Positions 18,325 to 29,072 are shown, counted from the stretch's first letter. The stretch: 40,798 nucleotides of DNA from Akkermansia muciniphila (GCA_945860945.1 CAMASG010000019.1:1-40798), one strand, 5' to 3'. Notes: generated by a model from the sequence alone, not told the origin. Translations and numbers: made by a program.

Positions 18325-20772
18325 TCACTTCCCCGCGGTCGCGCCGGACGAACCGTTGCCGGCGTTCTTCACGTACTTATTAAACCACGCGAGCATCTCG
18401 TGCAGCGTGTGGCCGACCGACTCGCGCGCGAGGTAGATGTGCGATTCGAAGGGCAGTATTACCAATCGTGCGGTTCCGCCGTTGCCATTGATCGCGTGAA
18501 AAAGCCGCTCGCTCTGCTCGGGAAATGTGCCGGGGTTGTTGTCGAACTCGCCGTGGATCAGCAGCAACGGCTCCTTCAGCTTGTCGGCGTGCAACAACGG
18601 CGAAACCTTGATGTACGTCTCCGGCGCTTCCCACAACGTGCGGCGCTCATTCTGAAAACCGAACGGCGTGAGCGTGCGATTGTAAGCGCCGCTACGGGCC
18701 ACGCCGGCGCGGAAGATGTCCGTGTGCGCCAGCAGATTCGCCGCCATGAACGCCCCGTAGCTGTGACCGCCCACACCGACACGGCGCGCGTCGGTCACGC
18801 CGAGCTCCACCGCCTTATCCACCGCCGCCTTCGCCGCGGCGATAATCTGCGGCACGAAAGTGTCGTTCGCCGTCTTCGGATCACCTATTACCGGCAGCGA
18901 TGCGTTGTCCAGCACCGCGTAGCCCTGCAGTGCAAAAAAGAGATGCAGCGAACCGGTGAATCGCGTGAATCGGTGCGGCGAAGAAACCTGCTGAGCCGCA
19001 AGATCGCCGTCGGTGAACTCGCGCGGATACGCCCAGAGAATCGTCGGCAGCGGCTTGCCGGCTTCGTGACCGGGCGGCAGATAAAGCGTGAAAGAGAGCG
19101 GCACGCCGTCTTCGCGCTGATAGGTGACGAGCTGCTTCTTCACCGCGCGCAATTCTGGAAATGGGTCGCGGAATTGCGTGAGCGGCCGCGGTTCGCCGGT
19201 GCCGTGCAGGAAATAATTCGGCGGCTCGACCGCCGTCTCGCGGCGCGTGATGAATTCCGAACCATCATTCTTCACGAAGGCCACCACGCTCTCGTAGCTC
19301 GTGTCGTCGCAGCGGAAAACGCGCTTGGCCTCGAGTGTCGCCACATCGAGCCGATCGAGAAACGGCCGGTCGCCCTCGGACGATGCACCTTGGCCAGTGA
19401 GGAAAATCGCGCCATCCGACATGCGCATCGCACGCTTGCCGTTCGGCAACGAACGCATCAGCGGCGTGCCGGGATGATTGAATCGTTCTTGCGACGAGAG
19501 ATCCCACAGCAGGCGCGGCGCGACCTCCGTTTTATCGAGGTTGAACAGCCACGTGCGATACCAGCGCCGGCTGCTTTGGAACTCACGCAGCAACGCCGTC
19601 TGCCCATCTTCGCCCCACGTGACGGCCGAGAAACGATGTTCCATCCGCGCCATCTCACGCGGTTCATCTGCGAACGGCGCGGCCCAAAGCAGGACGCGGT
19701 CGCGACGCTCGGCTTTCGTACGCGGATCGCCGCCATCGAGCGCCTCCACCCACGCCAGCGTGGCCGGCGCAGTCGGTTGCCAGTGGTGACTACGCGGTTG
19801 ATCCACGACGCCGCCAACCGTGAGATTTTCGCCCGACGGATGCTCGGCGAGCGGCTTCACCACTTGTCCCGCGCGATCCCACACCTCGAATTTTTTTGCG
19901 AACAGCGGAATCGGCACCTGATACGAGTAGGGGCGGCGAATGCTCTCCACTAGCAGGAATCGCCCATCCGGCGACGGCTCCACGGCTGCGAACACACCCG
20001 GCTTTCCGAGCGATACGACTTGGCCCGAGCGCGCGTTCACCAACGCGAGCTGCGCCGTGAGATAGTGGTCGAACAGTTCCTCATCATGCGTGCTCTCCAG
20101 CAGATCCTGATACGTCCGTACGGGCGCAGCCTTCGCGCCAGTCTCCTGCACCGTCGGGCCGACCGGCGCCGCGGGCGCGATCGGCGGCTTCCCGCGCTTC
20201 GCCGGCACCACCTTGCAAATGATGTGCTGGCTGTCGGGCATCCATTGGAAAATCTCGCCGAACGCGCCGTTGAGCGCCGCGCCTTTCAACGCCTTCAACT
20301 GCCCGCTCTGCGCGTCGCCGATTAGCAGTTCCAATTGCGTCGAACCGAAGCGCACCACCGCGAAGAGTTTTCCATCCGGCGACCACACGGGGAAACTGAT
20401 ACGCGAACTATCCGGCAACGTCACTTTGCGTTCTTTGCCGTCGGCAAATGTCTTAAGCGTGAGCCCCACGAAGCCCGGCGCGACGTGCGGTCCGTTGTTC
20501 TGCGGATTCACGCGCTGGCCGGCCAGTCGCACCATCGGCCGCGCCAACTCGGCGATGGCGGGATGCCGCAAGCCCTGCACCAGCAGCATCCGGTCGCGCG
20601 CGGGGCTGAGCGAAATCTGCGGCGCCTCGGGCGCGGCGAGAATCTCCGCGATGTCCGCGGGCGGCTTCTGATAAACCAGCGGCGCCGCGAAAGCTGTCGC
20701 CGTGAATAGCAGCGCGAGGCAAAACGCGGACGCAGCGCGCAGAAAACGCGCGGACGTAAAGACGATGTTCAT
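18325..20772 (-). CDS. S9-family prolyl oligopeptidase-like peptidase
   Basis: Start MNIVFTSARFLRAASAFCLALLFTATAFA at 20772; GVGGHSYGAFMAANLLAHT nucleophile elbow; LIHGEFDNNPGTFP; ESHIYLARES. The ORF extends upstream to 20898. Confidence 0.9.
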   Translation of the reverse strand: MNIVFTSARFLRAASAFCLALLFTATAFAAPLVYQKPPADIAEILAAPEAPQISLSPARDRMLLVQGLRHPAIAELARPMVRLAGQRVNPQNNGPHVAPGFVGLTLKTFADGKERKVTLPDSSRISFPVWSPDGKLFAVVRFGSTQLELLIGDAQSGQLKALKGAALNGAFGEIFQWMPDSQHIICKVVPAKRGKPPIAPAAPVGPTVQETGAKAAPVRTYQDLLESTHDEELFDHYLTAQLALVNARSGQVVSLGKPGVFAAVEPSPDGRFLLVESIRRPYSYQVPIPLFAKKFEVWDRAGQVVKPLAEHPSGENLTVGGVVDQPRSHHWQPTAPATLAWVEALDGGDPRTKAERRDRVLLWAAPFADEPREMARMEHRFSAVTWGEDGQTALLREFQSSRRWYRTWLFNLDKTEVAPRLLWDLSSQERFNHPGTPLMRSLPNGKRAMRMSDGAIFLTGQGASSEGDRPFLDRLDVATLEAKRVFRCDDTSYESVVAFVKNDGSEFITRRETAVEPPNYFLHGTGEPRPLTQFRDPFPELRAVKKQLVTYQREDGVPLSFTLYLPPGHEAGKPLPTILWAYPREFTDGDLAAQQVSSPHRFTRFTGSLHLFFALQGYAVLDNASLPVIGDPKTANDTFVPQIIAAAKAAVDKAVELGVTDARRVGVGGHSYGAFMAANLLAHTDIFRAGVARSGAYNRTLTPFGFQNERRTLWEAPETYIKVSPLLHADKLKEPLLLIHGEFDNNPGTFPEQSERLFHAINGNGGTARLVILPFESHIYLARESVGHTLHEMLAWFNKYVKNAGNGSSGATAGK

Positions 20773-20897
20773 CTGCCGATGCATGCTTTCTTTGAAGGCC
20801 TCAATCATCACCTCACCGCGCGTCGGCCGCAAGCCCAAGAATCTGAAAAGACGTTGCGCTTGAGAGGCGTGTGAAAGCGCGTCATCATCCTCAGGCA

Positions 20898-22175
20898 ATG
20901 GACCGTGTCCTCATTCCGCTCTCGCTCGCCGTGCTGCTGGCGTTGACCGCTTGCCGCACGCCGGAAAAGAAGCCGGCGACTGTCATCACGCAACCGCCGC
21001 CGGTCACCGTCGCGCCCACGCCGAAACCCGCACCAACACCTCAAGTAACACCTGCACCGGCGAAAAAGGTTTTCCACAGCGAGAAACTCGCGGCGATGGA
21101 CGCCGCCATTGCACAAGCCATCTCGGAGATGAAACTGCCCGGCGGCGTTCTCTGGCTCGAACGCAACGGCATCACTTATTCAAAAGCATCCGGCCATCGC
21201 GCCATCGCGCCGCAGGCGGAACCGATGAGCGCCGACACGATTTTCGACGCCGCTTCGCTCACCAAATCCATCGCCACCGCGCCAGCCATCGCGCTGTTGC
21301 TCGAACGCGGCCGTTTGAAACTGGACGCGCCCGTGCGCGATTTTATTCCGGAGTTCAGCGGCGACGGCCGCGAATCCGTCACCGTGCGGCATCTGCTCAC
21401 GCACACCTCGGGGCTGCGTCCCGGCCTGAGTTTGGCTCAACCGTGGCAAGGCGCCGCGAAGGCCGTGCAGCTCGCTTGTGGAGAGAAATTACAATCGGCG
21501 GTCGGCACGAAGTTCGTTTACAGCGACATTAACTTCATCTTGCTCGGCGAACTGGTGCGGCGCGTGACTGGCGAATCGTTGGATGCGTTTGCGGCGCGTG
21601 AAATCTTCGGCCCTCTAAAAATGAACGATACCGGCTTCCGCCCCGGCACATCCGCGCGATCACGCATCGCGCCGACGACAGCGACGAACAATGTCTACCT
21701 GCGCGGCGAAGTGCACGATCCGACGGCGCGGCGGATGGGTGGCGTGGCCGGTCACGCGGGGTTATTCACGACCGCGAACGATCTCGCGCGTTTCTCGCGA
21801 ATGCTGCTGAACGGCGGCGAACTGGACGGCGCACGCGTGTTGCGGCCTGAAACGGTGCGGCTGATGACGAGCGTGCAATCGCCTGCGGCTGTGTCCGCGC
21901 GGCGCGGCTTGGGTTGGGACATTGATTCGCCGTACAGCGGCCCGCGCGGCAAGCTCTTCCCCATCGGCTCGTTCGGCCACACCGGCTGGACCGGCACGTC
22001 TGTCTGGATTGATCCGTTCTCGCGCACGTTCGTGATCTTTCTCGCGAACCGCAACCATCCCGCCGACGGCGGAAGCGTGGTCGCGCTCCGTTCGCAGCTC
22101 GGCACGCTGGCGGCTGAGGCGGTGGTGGATTTCGATTTTACGAAGGTGCCCGGCGCGCTTCCACGAAAGGAATGA
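20898..22175 (+). CDS. Lipoprotein serine hydrolase (class C beta-lactamase/PBP-like)
   Basis: MDRVLIPLSLAVLLALTAC lipobox; FDAASLTKSIATAPAI (SxxK); YSDINFILLGELV; GHTGWTGTSVWIDP. Confidence 0.9.
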   Translation: MDRVLIPLSLAVLLALTACRTPEKKPATVITQPPPVTVAPTPKPAPTPQVTPAPAKKVFHSEKLAAMDAAIAQAISEMKLPGGVLWLERNGITYSKASGHRAIAPQAEPMSADTIFDAASLTKSIATAPAIALLLERGRLKLDAPVRDFIPEFSGDGRESVTVRHLLTHTSGLRPGLSLAQPWQGAAKAVQLACGEKLQSAVGTKFVYSDINFILLGELVRRVTGESLDAFAAREIFGPLKMNDTGFRPGTSARSRIAPTTATNNVYLRGEVHDPTARRMGGVAGHAGLFTTANDLARFSRMLLNGGELDGARVLRPETVRLMTSVQSPAAVSARRGLGWDIDSPYSGPRGKLFPIGSFGHTGWTGTSVWIDPFSRTFVIFLANRNHPADGGSVVALRSQLGTLAAEAVVDFDFTKVPGALPRKE

Positions 22176-22209
22176 GCAGGCAGAAGAGGTCAGTCCCGAC
22201 GTGAACAGT

Positions 22210-22689
22210 TCAGTAACGCTTCTTTTTCTTCGGCACGGGCGGCAACGTTTTCTTCGCCTCGGGCTTCAATTCAATCGTCGCCGTCGGACGCCACGGTTCC
22301 TCGCGGCCGTTCACGATGAGCGCGCGTGGCAACAGCTCGATGCCGTGACCGAAGAGATTTAGCGTCACCACACCCGGCAGATACATCAAATCGTGATAGA
22401 GAAACTCGCCGGTCGGCACGGTCTGCTGCGGTGTGTCGAAGCGGATAGTGGCGGGCACGAAATTCGTCGGCACACGTTCGCCGGCGAAGATGAGTTGGAA
22501 CCGCTCCACGCCGAGCGAGGGTTGGTGGATGACGACGGCCGGAACGCCGTTCGTGTCGGCGGTGAACTCGAGCTGCCACGGCCCTTTGCGCGTGCGCAGG
22601 TGGCCATCGCACGAGTAGAACGTCGCATACGTAATCAGCGCGATGACGAAGGCGATCGCGGCGGGTTTGAGCAGGCTGTCCCGTTGCAT
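22210..22689 (-). CDS. Hypothetical membrane-anchored protein
   Basis: 159 aa with N-terminal TM; no family recognised. Confidence 0.6.
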   Translation of the reverse strand: MQRDSLLKPAAIAFVIALITYATFYSCDGHLRTRKGPWQLEFTADTNGVPAVVIHQPSLGVERFQLIFAGERVPTNFVPATIRFDTPQQTVPTGEFLYHDLMYLPGVVTLNLFGHGIELLPRALIVNGREEPWRPTATIELKPEAKKTLPPVPKKKKRY

Positions 22690-22752
22690 CGGCGCAAGCT
22701 TCGCGGGAGCGAAAGCAAAGTCAAGCGAGCGACTGCGCCCGGTCTGACAGCG

Positions 22753-23100
22753 TTACAATGGCGGCGGCGTGGTGGCGGCGCGTTTCGCTTCGTGCAGCAG
22801 GTTGAGTCCGGTGAAGAGTCCCCACAACCACGCAGCCGCGAAGAGCGCGAGTCCACTCACGGCCACGCCGAGCGGGAGCCAGAGACCGGAGAGTTCCACG
22901 ATGCCTTCGCCCATCGCTTCACGGTTCTTCAGAATCCAACCGAGCGACCAAACCGCGCCCGTGCCGGAGGCGCAGAAGCCGAGCACGGCGAGCGTGATTT
23001 GCGCCCAGCCTACCGCGCGGCTCGCGATCACCGAGCCGAGCCCGGGCAACACCAGCAGGTTGCTCAACAGACAGGCGCGTGCCTTGGCGACATCAAGCAT
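22753..23100 (-). CDS. Hypothetical membrane protein
   Basis: ATG at 23100 overlaps the upstream gene end by 8 nt; about 3 hydrophobic segments. Confidence 0.65.
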   Translation of the reverse strand: MLDVAKARACLLSNLLVLPGLGSVIASRAVGWAQITLAVLGFCASGTGAVWSLGWILKNREAMGEGIVELSGLWLPLGVAVSGLALFAAAWLWGLFTGLNLLHEAKRAATTPPPL

Positions 23101-24151
23101 TGGGCTCAGACGCAGACGGCGTGGCGCCACCGCGCACTCCGAAGAGTTCTTCGTAGGCGTTGACGTAGGCGAAGAGCATCCACGGACCGGTCACCAGTCC
23201 ACCCAGACAGAAACAGAATAGGCCGGCCATATTGATGAGGCTGGTTACGAAGACGAAGGCGAAGGTCTTCCACCAATGTTTGCCGACGACTTTCCAGCTC
23301 GTGACCATCGCCTGCCAGAAATCCATCTTGCGATCCACCACCAGCGGCAGCGTGAAAGCCCAGCGGACACTCAGGTAAATTATCGGCACAAACACCGTCA
23401 CGAGGAACACCGCGGCCGCGGCCACTACCGCTTCGGGAGATGGCTTTACTCCTTTCTCGAAATGCTCGAAACGAACACCCATCGCAAACAAGGTCGCCAC
23501 GATAAGAACGATGCCCGGCAGTATCGCGACGAAAACCAAGATGCCCTGCACAATTTGAGCGAGCACCAGATGGACGAAGTTGCGCTTGAAGCCCGAGAAA
23601 AGGTCTTCCACACCGCTCTGTTGTCCACGGGAACTCTTGATGAAGAAATAGAGCAAGCCGCCCACCAACGGCCCGCCGACTACCATGCTCGCCAGCGAGA
23701 AGATAAGGCCAAGGCAGGGAATCATCCCCAACAGTGAGATGACAATGATGATGAAGCCGTAGAGCAACACGACGCCCACGGCCACGCCGAAGTTCGCCTT
23801 CATCAAATCCCAGCCGCGGCTCATGCAATCGCCGATGTTCAGATCGAAATCGCGCGTCAACACATCGGCCGGCAGCGGCACCTCGCCCGCCGCGCTGCCC
23901 GCACTGCCACTGCCGATTGGCCGGAACCCCGATACTGGCTTAAAACCCTGCACTGGCGGTGCGCTGGCGGCACCACTCGCGCCCGGTAGCAACGCCGCCA
24001 GTTCGGGATAATTCGCCAGCGGTTGAAACGTTCCGCCTTCCTTCTGCACCTGGGTTTGGCCGTTGGCGCGCCCCTGTGCGATCCATTGCTGAATCTGCTC
24101 AAGAGCAATCGGACCGTATTCTTTGCCGTCGCCGCCGATGATTGTGTACAT
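23093..24151 (-). CDS. GYF_2 (DUF4339) domain fused to a multi-TM membrane domain
   Basis: MYTIIGGDGKEYGPIALEQIQQWIAQGRANGQTQVQKEG followed by about 6 TM segments. Confidence 0.82.
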   Translation of the reverse strand: MYTIIGGDGKEYGPIALEQIQQWIAQGRANGQTQVQKEGGTFQPLANYPELAALLPGASGAASAPPVQGFKPVSGFRPIGSGSAGSAAGEVPLPADVLTRDFDLNIGDCMSRGWDLMKANFGVAVGVVLLYGFIIIVISLLGMIPCLGLIFSLASMVVGGPLVGGLLYFFIKSSRGQQSGVEDLFSGFKRNFVHLVLAQIVQGILVFVAILPGIVLIVATLFAMGVRFEHFEKGVKPSPEAVVAAAAVFLVTVFVPIIYLSVRWAFTLPLVVDRKMDFWQAMVTSWKVVGKHWWKTFAFVFVTSLINMAGLFCFCLGGLVTGPWMLFAYVNAYEELFGVRGGATPSASEPNA

Positions 24152-24213
24152 AACTAGTCGGTTGAGTTACCCGTGCATTTTAGGTGAAGCCCGCAACGAA
24201 AGCAAGCGGTCGC

Positions 24214-25320
24214 TCAACTGTTCCGCGCGAAGATCTTGCCGGGAAGCTGCCGCACCAACCGTTTCATCTCCAAGCCGAGCAGCGTCACCGAGACCGTCGC
24301 GACGGGCAGGCCAGCGTGGCGGATAATCTCGTCAATCTGCCGTTCCTCGTGATCAAGCGCGCCGAGGATTTTCTGTTCGTCCGCAGAAAGCTCGATCGTC
24401 AACCGCGCGCCGCCTTCGCTCAATTTGCCGGCGCGATTGCTCGCGGGAAAGAGATACTCGAACTCGCTCAGGATATCCTCGACGTTCTCGCAGAGCTTCG
24501 CGCCTGTCTTGATCAGGTCGTGGCAACCTTTGCTGCGTGGCGAATCCACGCGGCCCGGCACAGCGAAAACCTGCCGGCCGTACTCGGTGGCGAGACCCGC
24601 CGTGATGAGCGCGCCACTCGTGAGGTTCGCTTCGACCACCACCGTGCCGAGCGTCATGCCCGCCACGATGCGGTTGCGGATGGGAAAACTCTGTTTGTCC
24701 GCCGGTCGGTTGAAAGGGAATTGCGTGATGACCGCGCCGGTGGCGGCGATGCGCTCGAACAGCTCGGCATTCTCTGGCGGGAAGACGATGTTGATGCCGG
24801 TGCCGAGCACAGCGATGGTCCGGCCTTTCGCCGCGAGAGCGCCCTGATGCACCGCTGTGTCGATGCCGCGCGCGCCGCCGCTCACCACCGTGACGCCCGA
24901 CGCGGCAAGTTGCCACGCGAGTTTGCGCGCCGTCTCGATACCGTAATGCGTCGTCTGGCGCGAGCCGACCATCGCCACGGCCTGCCGGTCGCGCGGCTCC
25001 ATCCGGCCTTTCACGTAAAGAACAACGGGCGGATCGTAAATCTCCCGGAGCGACTCGGGATATTCCTCGTCCAGTTGCGTGATCACGCGGCAACCGAAGT
25101 CCTCGATGCGCTTCAGTTCACCGGCGAGGTCGACGGCCTTTTCCCAATTCGAAATAGCCGAGGCGATCTCCGGACCAATACCGCGCACGCGTTGTAATTC
25201 CGTGCCGTTGGCGCGCAGAATCGCCGGCGCTTCGCCGAAGTGATCGAGCAGTTGGCGAACGCGGATGGGGCCGACGCCTTCGATGAGGTTGAGCGCGACG
25301 AGTGCTTCGTGGGGATTCAC
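24214..25320 (-). CDS. dprA: DNA processing protein DprA
   Basis: 368 aa; AMVGSRQTTHYG, SGGARGIDTAVHQGAL, VLGTGINIVFPPEN; C-terminal winged helix. Confidence 0.95.
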   Translation of the reverse strand: MNPHEALVALNLIEGVGPIRVRQLLDHFGEAPAILRANGTELQRVRGIGPEIASAISNWEKAVDLAGELKRIEDFGCRVITQLDEEYPESLREIYDPPVVLYVKGRMEPRDRQAVAMVGSRQTTHYGIETARKLAWQLAASGVTVVSGGARGIDTAVHQGALAAKGRTIAVLGTGINIVFPPENAELFERIAATGAVITQFPFNRPADKQSFPIRNRIVAGMTLGTVVVEANLTSGALITAGLATEYGRQVFAVPGRVDSPRSKGCHDLIKTGAKLCENVEDILSEFEYLFPASNRAGKLSEGGARLTIELSADEQKILGALDHEERQIDEIIRHAGLPVATVSVTLLGLEMKRLVRQLPGKIFARNS

Positions 25321-25357
25321 GTCCTACTGGTAATCCCGAACAACGGAGAGCGCAAGG

Positions 25358-26725
25358 TCACCGCGGCGGCAGCAACACGCGCCGGAGCGCATCGAGCATC
25401 CCCAACTCCGCGCCGGGCGCGACCCAGCACCAGTCGTGCAGATTGCCGTCGCGCTCTGCCCAGTGCTGCTCGGTCGGGATGTAGCCAGTCGCGCCATCAC
25501 CGTAACCGGCCACGAGCACGAACGAATCGGGGCGCAGGTTCTGAGCGGCGAGTTGATATTCCACATACGCCTCGCCGGGCAGGAGGAGAAATTGCGCGGA
25601 ACCGAAGTCAATCAACGGCACATCAATCGGCCGGCCGGCCGCACTGCGTTTGCGCCAACTCAGCCCCATCGCTGCGAGACATTGCTGGAATGGCGCGACA
25701 CCGGCCGCGAGTTTCTTCTCAAGCTCCGCCGGGGCGAAGTCGCCTTCCTCGCGCACCTTCAATTTCATCGGCGCGTTACGAAAAGCGATCGTTTCCACGG
25801 GTTGACGCTTCGTCTCACGCCACGCAGTCGCCATCGCGGCGTGAAGTCGATCGCCGAGTGCGGCGCGATTCGTGCGCGCGCCGTCGTTGTATTTTCCGGC
25901 GGTGACGTTCCCGCTGCAACCGGAGAAATAAATCTGGAACACGCCGGGCATTTCTTTTTGTCGGCGCGCGCGGGCGAGCCCCGGAAAGTCAGCGGAGATC
26001 TCACCCGTGCGGTAGTAGCTCATCGGATGCGTCGCGTAACCGCTCACAGCCGCCAACGGCGTGTCGCCGTTCCAAAAGCTCAGCGTCTTGAGCCACGGAT
26101 CAATCACGCCATCGCCGGCCTCGCGCGCCAGCACATTGCGCGTCGCGCTGCCGCGGTCGAAACTCGGTTTGCCATCCGGCAACAGATAACGGCGGTTGCT
26201 GGCGATCCGCTCCACTTTCGCCTGACCAACGCCGATATGGGTGAACCGGCGTGCTTTGAGCAACGACGCGCGCAGTGCTTCGGCGACGCGCTGCACGGCC
26301 TTCTCGTGAAACTCCAAATCGCACACGCTGCCAGCGAGTTTGCGTGCGCGTAAAATCCGCTCCGCCTCCAAATCCGCTACCGGCGCTTCGTGCTGATGGA
26401 TGGTCGTGACAAGCACGCGCACCGGTTCGGTTCCCGCCGCTTCAGCCAACGCAGCGCGCCAGCGGTCATACGCGTCGTTGCGGATTTCGCACCAATCCAC
26501 CGAGACGAACACGATTGGTTTCTCCGCACCGAGAATGACGAACCCGCGTGCGAACAACGGATCGGCGACGGACTTCGCCTGCCACGCGCCGCCCATCATT
26601 CCGTGGCCGATGGGCACGGTGACGTCGGCTTCAAAGGTCGCGAGCGAAAACTCCGCAGCCGCGAGAGAGCGGACAAAACAAATCAATGCAACGAACGGCA
26701 CGAGGCTTCGAAAAAAGGAGCGCAT
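25358..26725 (-). CDS. Neutral/alkaline non-lysosomal ceramidase N-terminal-like secreted protein
   Basis: 455 aa; signal peptide; VTVPIGHGMMGG...ADPLFARGFVI; TTIHQHEAP; YFSGCSGNVTAGKYND; LLPGEAYVEYQL. Confidence 0.8.
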   Translation of the reverse strand: MRSFFRSLVPFVALICFVRSLAAAEFSLATFEADVTVPIGHGMMGGAWQAKSVADPLFARGFVILGAEKPIVFVSVDWCEIRNDAYDRWRAALAEAAGTEPVRVLVTTIHQHEAPVADLEAERILRARKLAGSVCDLEFHEKAVQRVAEALRASLLKARRFTHIGVGQAKVERIASNRRYLLPDGKPSFDRGSATRNVLAREAGDGVIDPWLKTLSFWNGDTPLAAVSGYATHPMSYYRTGEISADFPGLARARRQKEMPGVFQIYFSGCSGNVTAGKYNDGARTNRAALGDRLHAAMATAWRETKRQPVETIAFRNAPMKLKVREEGDFAPAELEKKLAAGVAPFQQCLAAMGLSWRKRSAAGRPIDVPLIDFGSAQFLLLPGEAYVEYQLAAQNLRPDSFVLVAGYGDGATGYIPTEQHWAERDGNLHDWCWVAPGAELGMLDALRRVLLPPR

Positions 26726-26811
26726 TCCTCTGGTCTAGTGGCGCGGTGCGATGGCGGCAAGTTTCAAATGCCTTTTGACATTCGGCCGTCAAAGTTAACA
26801 ATCGCGCGAGG

Positions 26812-27750
26812 ATGGCTGTTCCGAAGGAGAATTCCCCGAAGACGACGCCCGAGCAGGCCTGTGACCTGTGCGGTGGTGTGAATCATTTGCTCTTCGCCGA
26901 GAAAGGGCGCGGCAGCAGCGCGCTGCGAACGGTCATCTGCCGCGCTTGCGGATTGGTCCACACGAACCCGCGCCCGAGTGAGCAAGCGAACGCCGACTTT
27001 TATCACAAGGATTACTGGGGCCAATACAAGAGCCAGTCCGTGCCGGATGAGGCCTTCTTCCGCCGCCGCCTTCCAAAAATAAAGCCGCTGTTGCAACTGC
27101 TCCGGCCGCATCTGCGCCCCGGCGTGAAGGTGCTCGAGGTTGGCTGCGGCGTCGGCGCGTTGCTCTGGAGCATCAAGTCGCTCGTCGGCACCGGCACGTT
27201 CATCGGCGTGGAGCCGCACGACGGCCACGCGAAGTTCGCGCGCGAAGTGAAGGGCCTCGACGTGCGCAACGCGTTGCTCGAGGAAGTGGAAACGAGTTTG
27301 CCGCGCGCACACTTCGATCTCGTCGTGATGAACCACGTGCTCGAGCACACCGTGAGCCCGACGCAGACGCTCACCACACTCAAGCAACTCCTGCGTCCCG
27401 GCGGGTTGTTCGCCGCCGAGGTGCCGAACATCGAGGCGCCCGGTTCGCGGCTCTCGCACTTTTTCCACGTGGCGCATCACCACAATTTCTCGCCGCACAC
27501 GCTGCAGCGATTAGCGGTGAAATGCGGTTTCCGTACGCGCCAAGTCTCGGAGCTCGACGGCGATTTGCCGCGCACGCGGTTGCTCGGCATCTTCGAGAAC
27601 TCCACGCCGGATCCGGATGTGGCGCTTCATTTCATCCGCGACGACGCGGACGAGCGGGCGACTGCGTTGCGCCGATACGAGCGGTGGTACTGGCTCACCG
27701 GCGCGAGCTTGCGAAAGAAAATTACCCACTGGCAGCGCCAGCGGGCGTGA
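26812..27750 (+). CDS. Class I SAM-dependent methyltransferase with N-terminal zinc-binding segment
   Basis: CDLCGG...CRACGLVHTNPRPS; VKVLEVGCGVGALLWSI; LVVMNHVLEHTVSPTQTL; PGGLFAAEVPN. Confidence 0.88.
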   Translation: MAVPKENSPKTTPEQACDLCGGVNHLLFAEKGRGSSALRTVICRACGLVHTNPRPSEQANADFYHKDYWGQYKSQSVPDEAFFRRRLPKIKPLLQLLRPHLRPGVKVLEVGCGVGALLWSIKSLVGTGTFIGVEPHDGHAKFAREVKGLDVRNALLEEVETSLPRAHFDLVVMNHVLEHTVSPTQTLTTLKQLLRPGGLFAAEVPNIEAPGSRLSHFFHVAHHHNFSPHTLQRLAVKCGFRTRQVSELDGDLPRTRLLGIFENSTPDPDVALHFIRDDADERATALRRYERWYWLTGASLRKKITHWQRQRA

Positions 27751-27786
27751 AGTCGGAATAATCTCAGCGCCGAAAGCGCGCGAGGT

Positions 27787-28407
27787 TTACTTGTCGGAAA
27801 GCTTCAGCAACTCCTCAGCGGACCACGGTGCTGTGCGGCTCTTCTCGGTGTCGCGAATCTTTTTGACTTGGTCGGGCGTGACGGCGGAGAAGGTGTGGTT
27901 CCAGTCCTTGTTGCGGCGGACGTAGCTGATGACCGAGGCGATCTGCTGGTCGGTCATGTTGTCCTTCCACGGCACCATGGCGTTGTTGAAGTCCAATCCG
28001 TTGACCTTGATCGGCCCTTGAATGCCGTGAAGCACGAGGCGGATAATGCGGTTCGGCCCTTCGGTCTTGACCCAATCGGATCCGGCGAGCGGCGGGAATT
28101 GTCCGGGCGAGCCGAGGCCGGAGGCTTGATGGCACGCGGCGCAGTTCTGACTGTAAAGCTTGCGGCCTTCGAGAAAGGCGATGCGCTCGGGATCTTTCGG
28201 CAGGAAATCTTCGAGCTGCTTGGTGGAAACGTAGGGTGCGAATACTTGAGCGGAGAATCCGCCGTCGCTCTCATCGAACTTGACCGTTCCGAAATACGCC
28301 ACGACAGCGAGGGCGACAATCACCCAGATGGGGAAGGCTCCAGCGGCGGCTTTCGGCTCAGCCGCTTCGGGCGGGAGCGATGAAAATTTTTGCGTGTCCG
28401 CGTTCAT
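27787..28407 (-). CDS. Membrane-anchored monoheme cytochrome c
   Basis: 206 aa; one TM; LYSQNCAACHQASGLGSPGQFPPLAGSDWV; 4-nt overlap with the upstream gene. Confidence 0.88.
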   Translation of the reverse strand: MNADTQKFSSLPPEAAEPKAAAGAFPIWVIVALAVVAYFGTVKFDESDGGFSAQVFAPYVSTKQLEDFLPKDPERIAFLEGRKLYSQNCAACHQASGLGSPGQFPPLAGSDWVKTEGPNRIIRLVLHGIQGPIKVNGLDFNNAMVPWKDNMTDQQIASVISYVRRNKDWNHTFSAVTPDQVKKIRDTEKSRTAPWSAEELLKLSDK

Positions 28408-29072
28408 TTCTTGGCAGGGGAATTGGTGCTGGGCGCCGAGAGCGTGGCCGGTTTGGGTTTGGTCGGCAACGGCGCCTCAAAGAGCGGCGCATCCGAACGC
28501 AGGCTGCGCAGGTAAGCAACCAGTGCGAGGGCATCGGCTTTCGGAACCATCTCGTAGCCTTCGATGCGCTTGGCTTCCACGTCCGGCAGTTTGAGGGCGT
28601 CCAGCGATGGCTTGGCGCCGATGGCGCGTTTCGTGAAGAGGAAACGATACGACGGCATCACGGAATTCTCGACCACGAGACGCGGCTTGTAGAGATGAAG
28701 GAGGTGCCAATTGTCGTCGATCTGACGCGCGCCGATGTTGGCGAGATCCGGTCCGATGCGCGAGGAGCCGAGCATCACCGGCGTGTCGAAGAGATAATCC
28801 TGCGCGACCGTGCGGCGCGCGCCCCAACCGCGGGCGATGTCCGCTCCCGGCCGCACCTGCTGCGTATGGCACGCGGCGCAGTTGTTCGCGCGATAGACAT
28901 CCGCGCCTTGCTGGGCGAGACCCGAGCGGGCGGATGGATAAATCTGACCGGTCTCCTCGATCTCGACCGGCTGGAGTTGGCCGAGCTGGAGTTGCGGCCA
29001 GACGACGAGTCCGAACCACGAGGTGGATAGCGCGGCGAAAATGCCGAACAGCAAAAGCGGGGCGTGATTCAT
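28404..29072 (-). CDS. CcoO/FixO-like cbb3 oxidase subunit II (monoheme c)
   Basis: 222 aa; YRANNCAACHTQQVRPG, RIGPDLANIGARQIDDNWHLLHLYKPRLVVENSVMPSYRFLF. Confidence 0.88.
   Translation of the reverse strand: MNHAPLLLFGIFAALSTSWFGLVVWPQLQLGQLQPVEIEETGQIYPSARSGLAQQGADVYRANNCAACHTQQVRPGADIARGWGARRTVAQDYLFDTPVMLGSSRIGPDLANIGARQIDDNWHLLHLYKPRLVVENSVMPSYRFLFTKRAIGAKPSLDALKLPDVEAKRIEGYEMVPKADALALVAYLRSLRSDAPLFEAPLPTKPKPATLSAPSTNSPAKK

Noticed and set aside
18400-19953. 517-aa plus-strand ORF antisense to the S9 peptidase
   Set aside because: Shadow ORF; Arg/His-rich with no motifs.
26764-27498. 244-aa minus-strand ORF opposite the methyltransferase
   Set aside because: Plus strand has clear SAM motifs; the minus product is low complexity.
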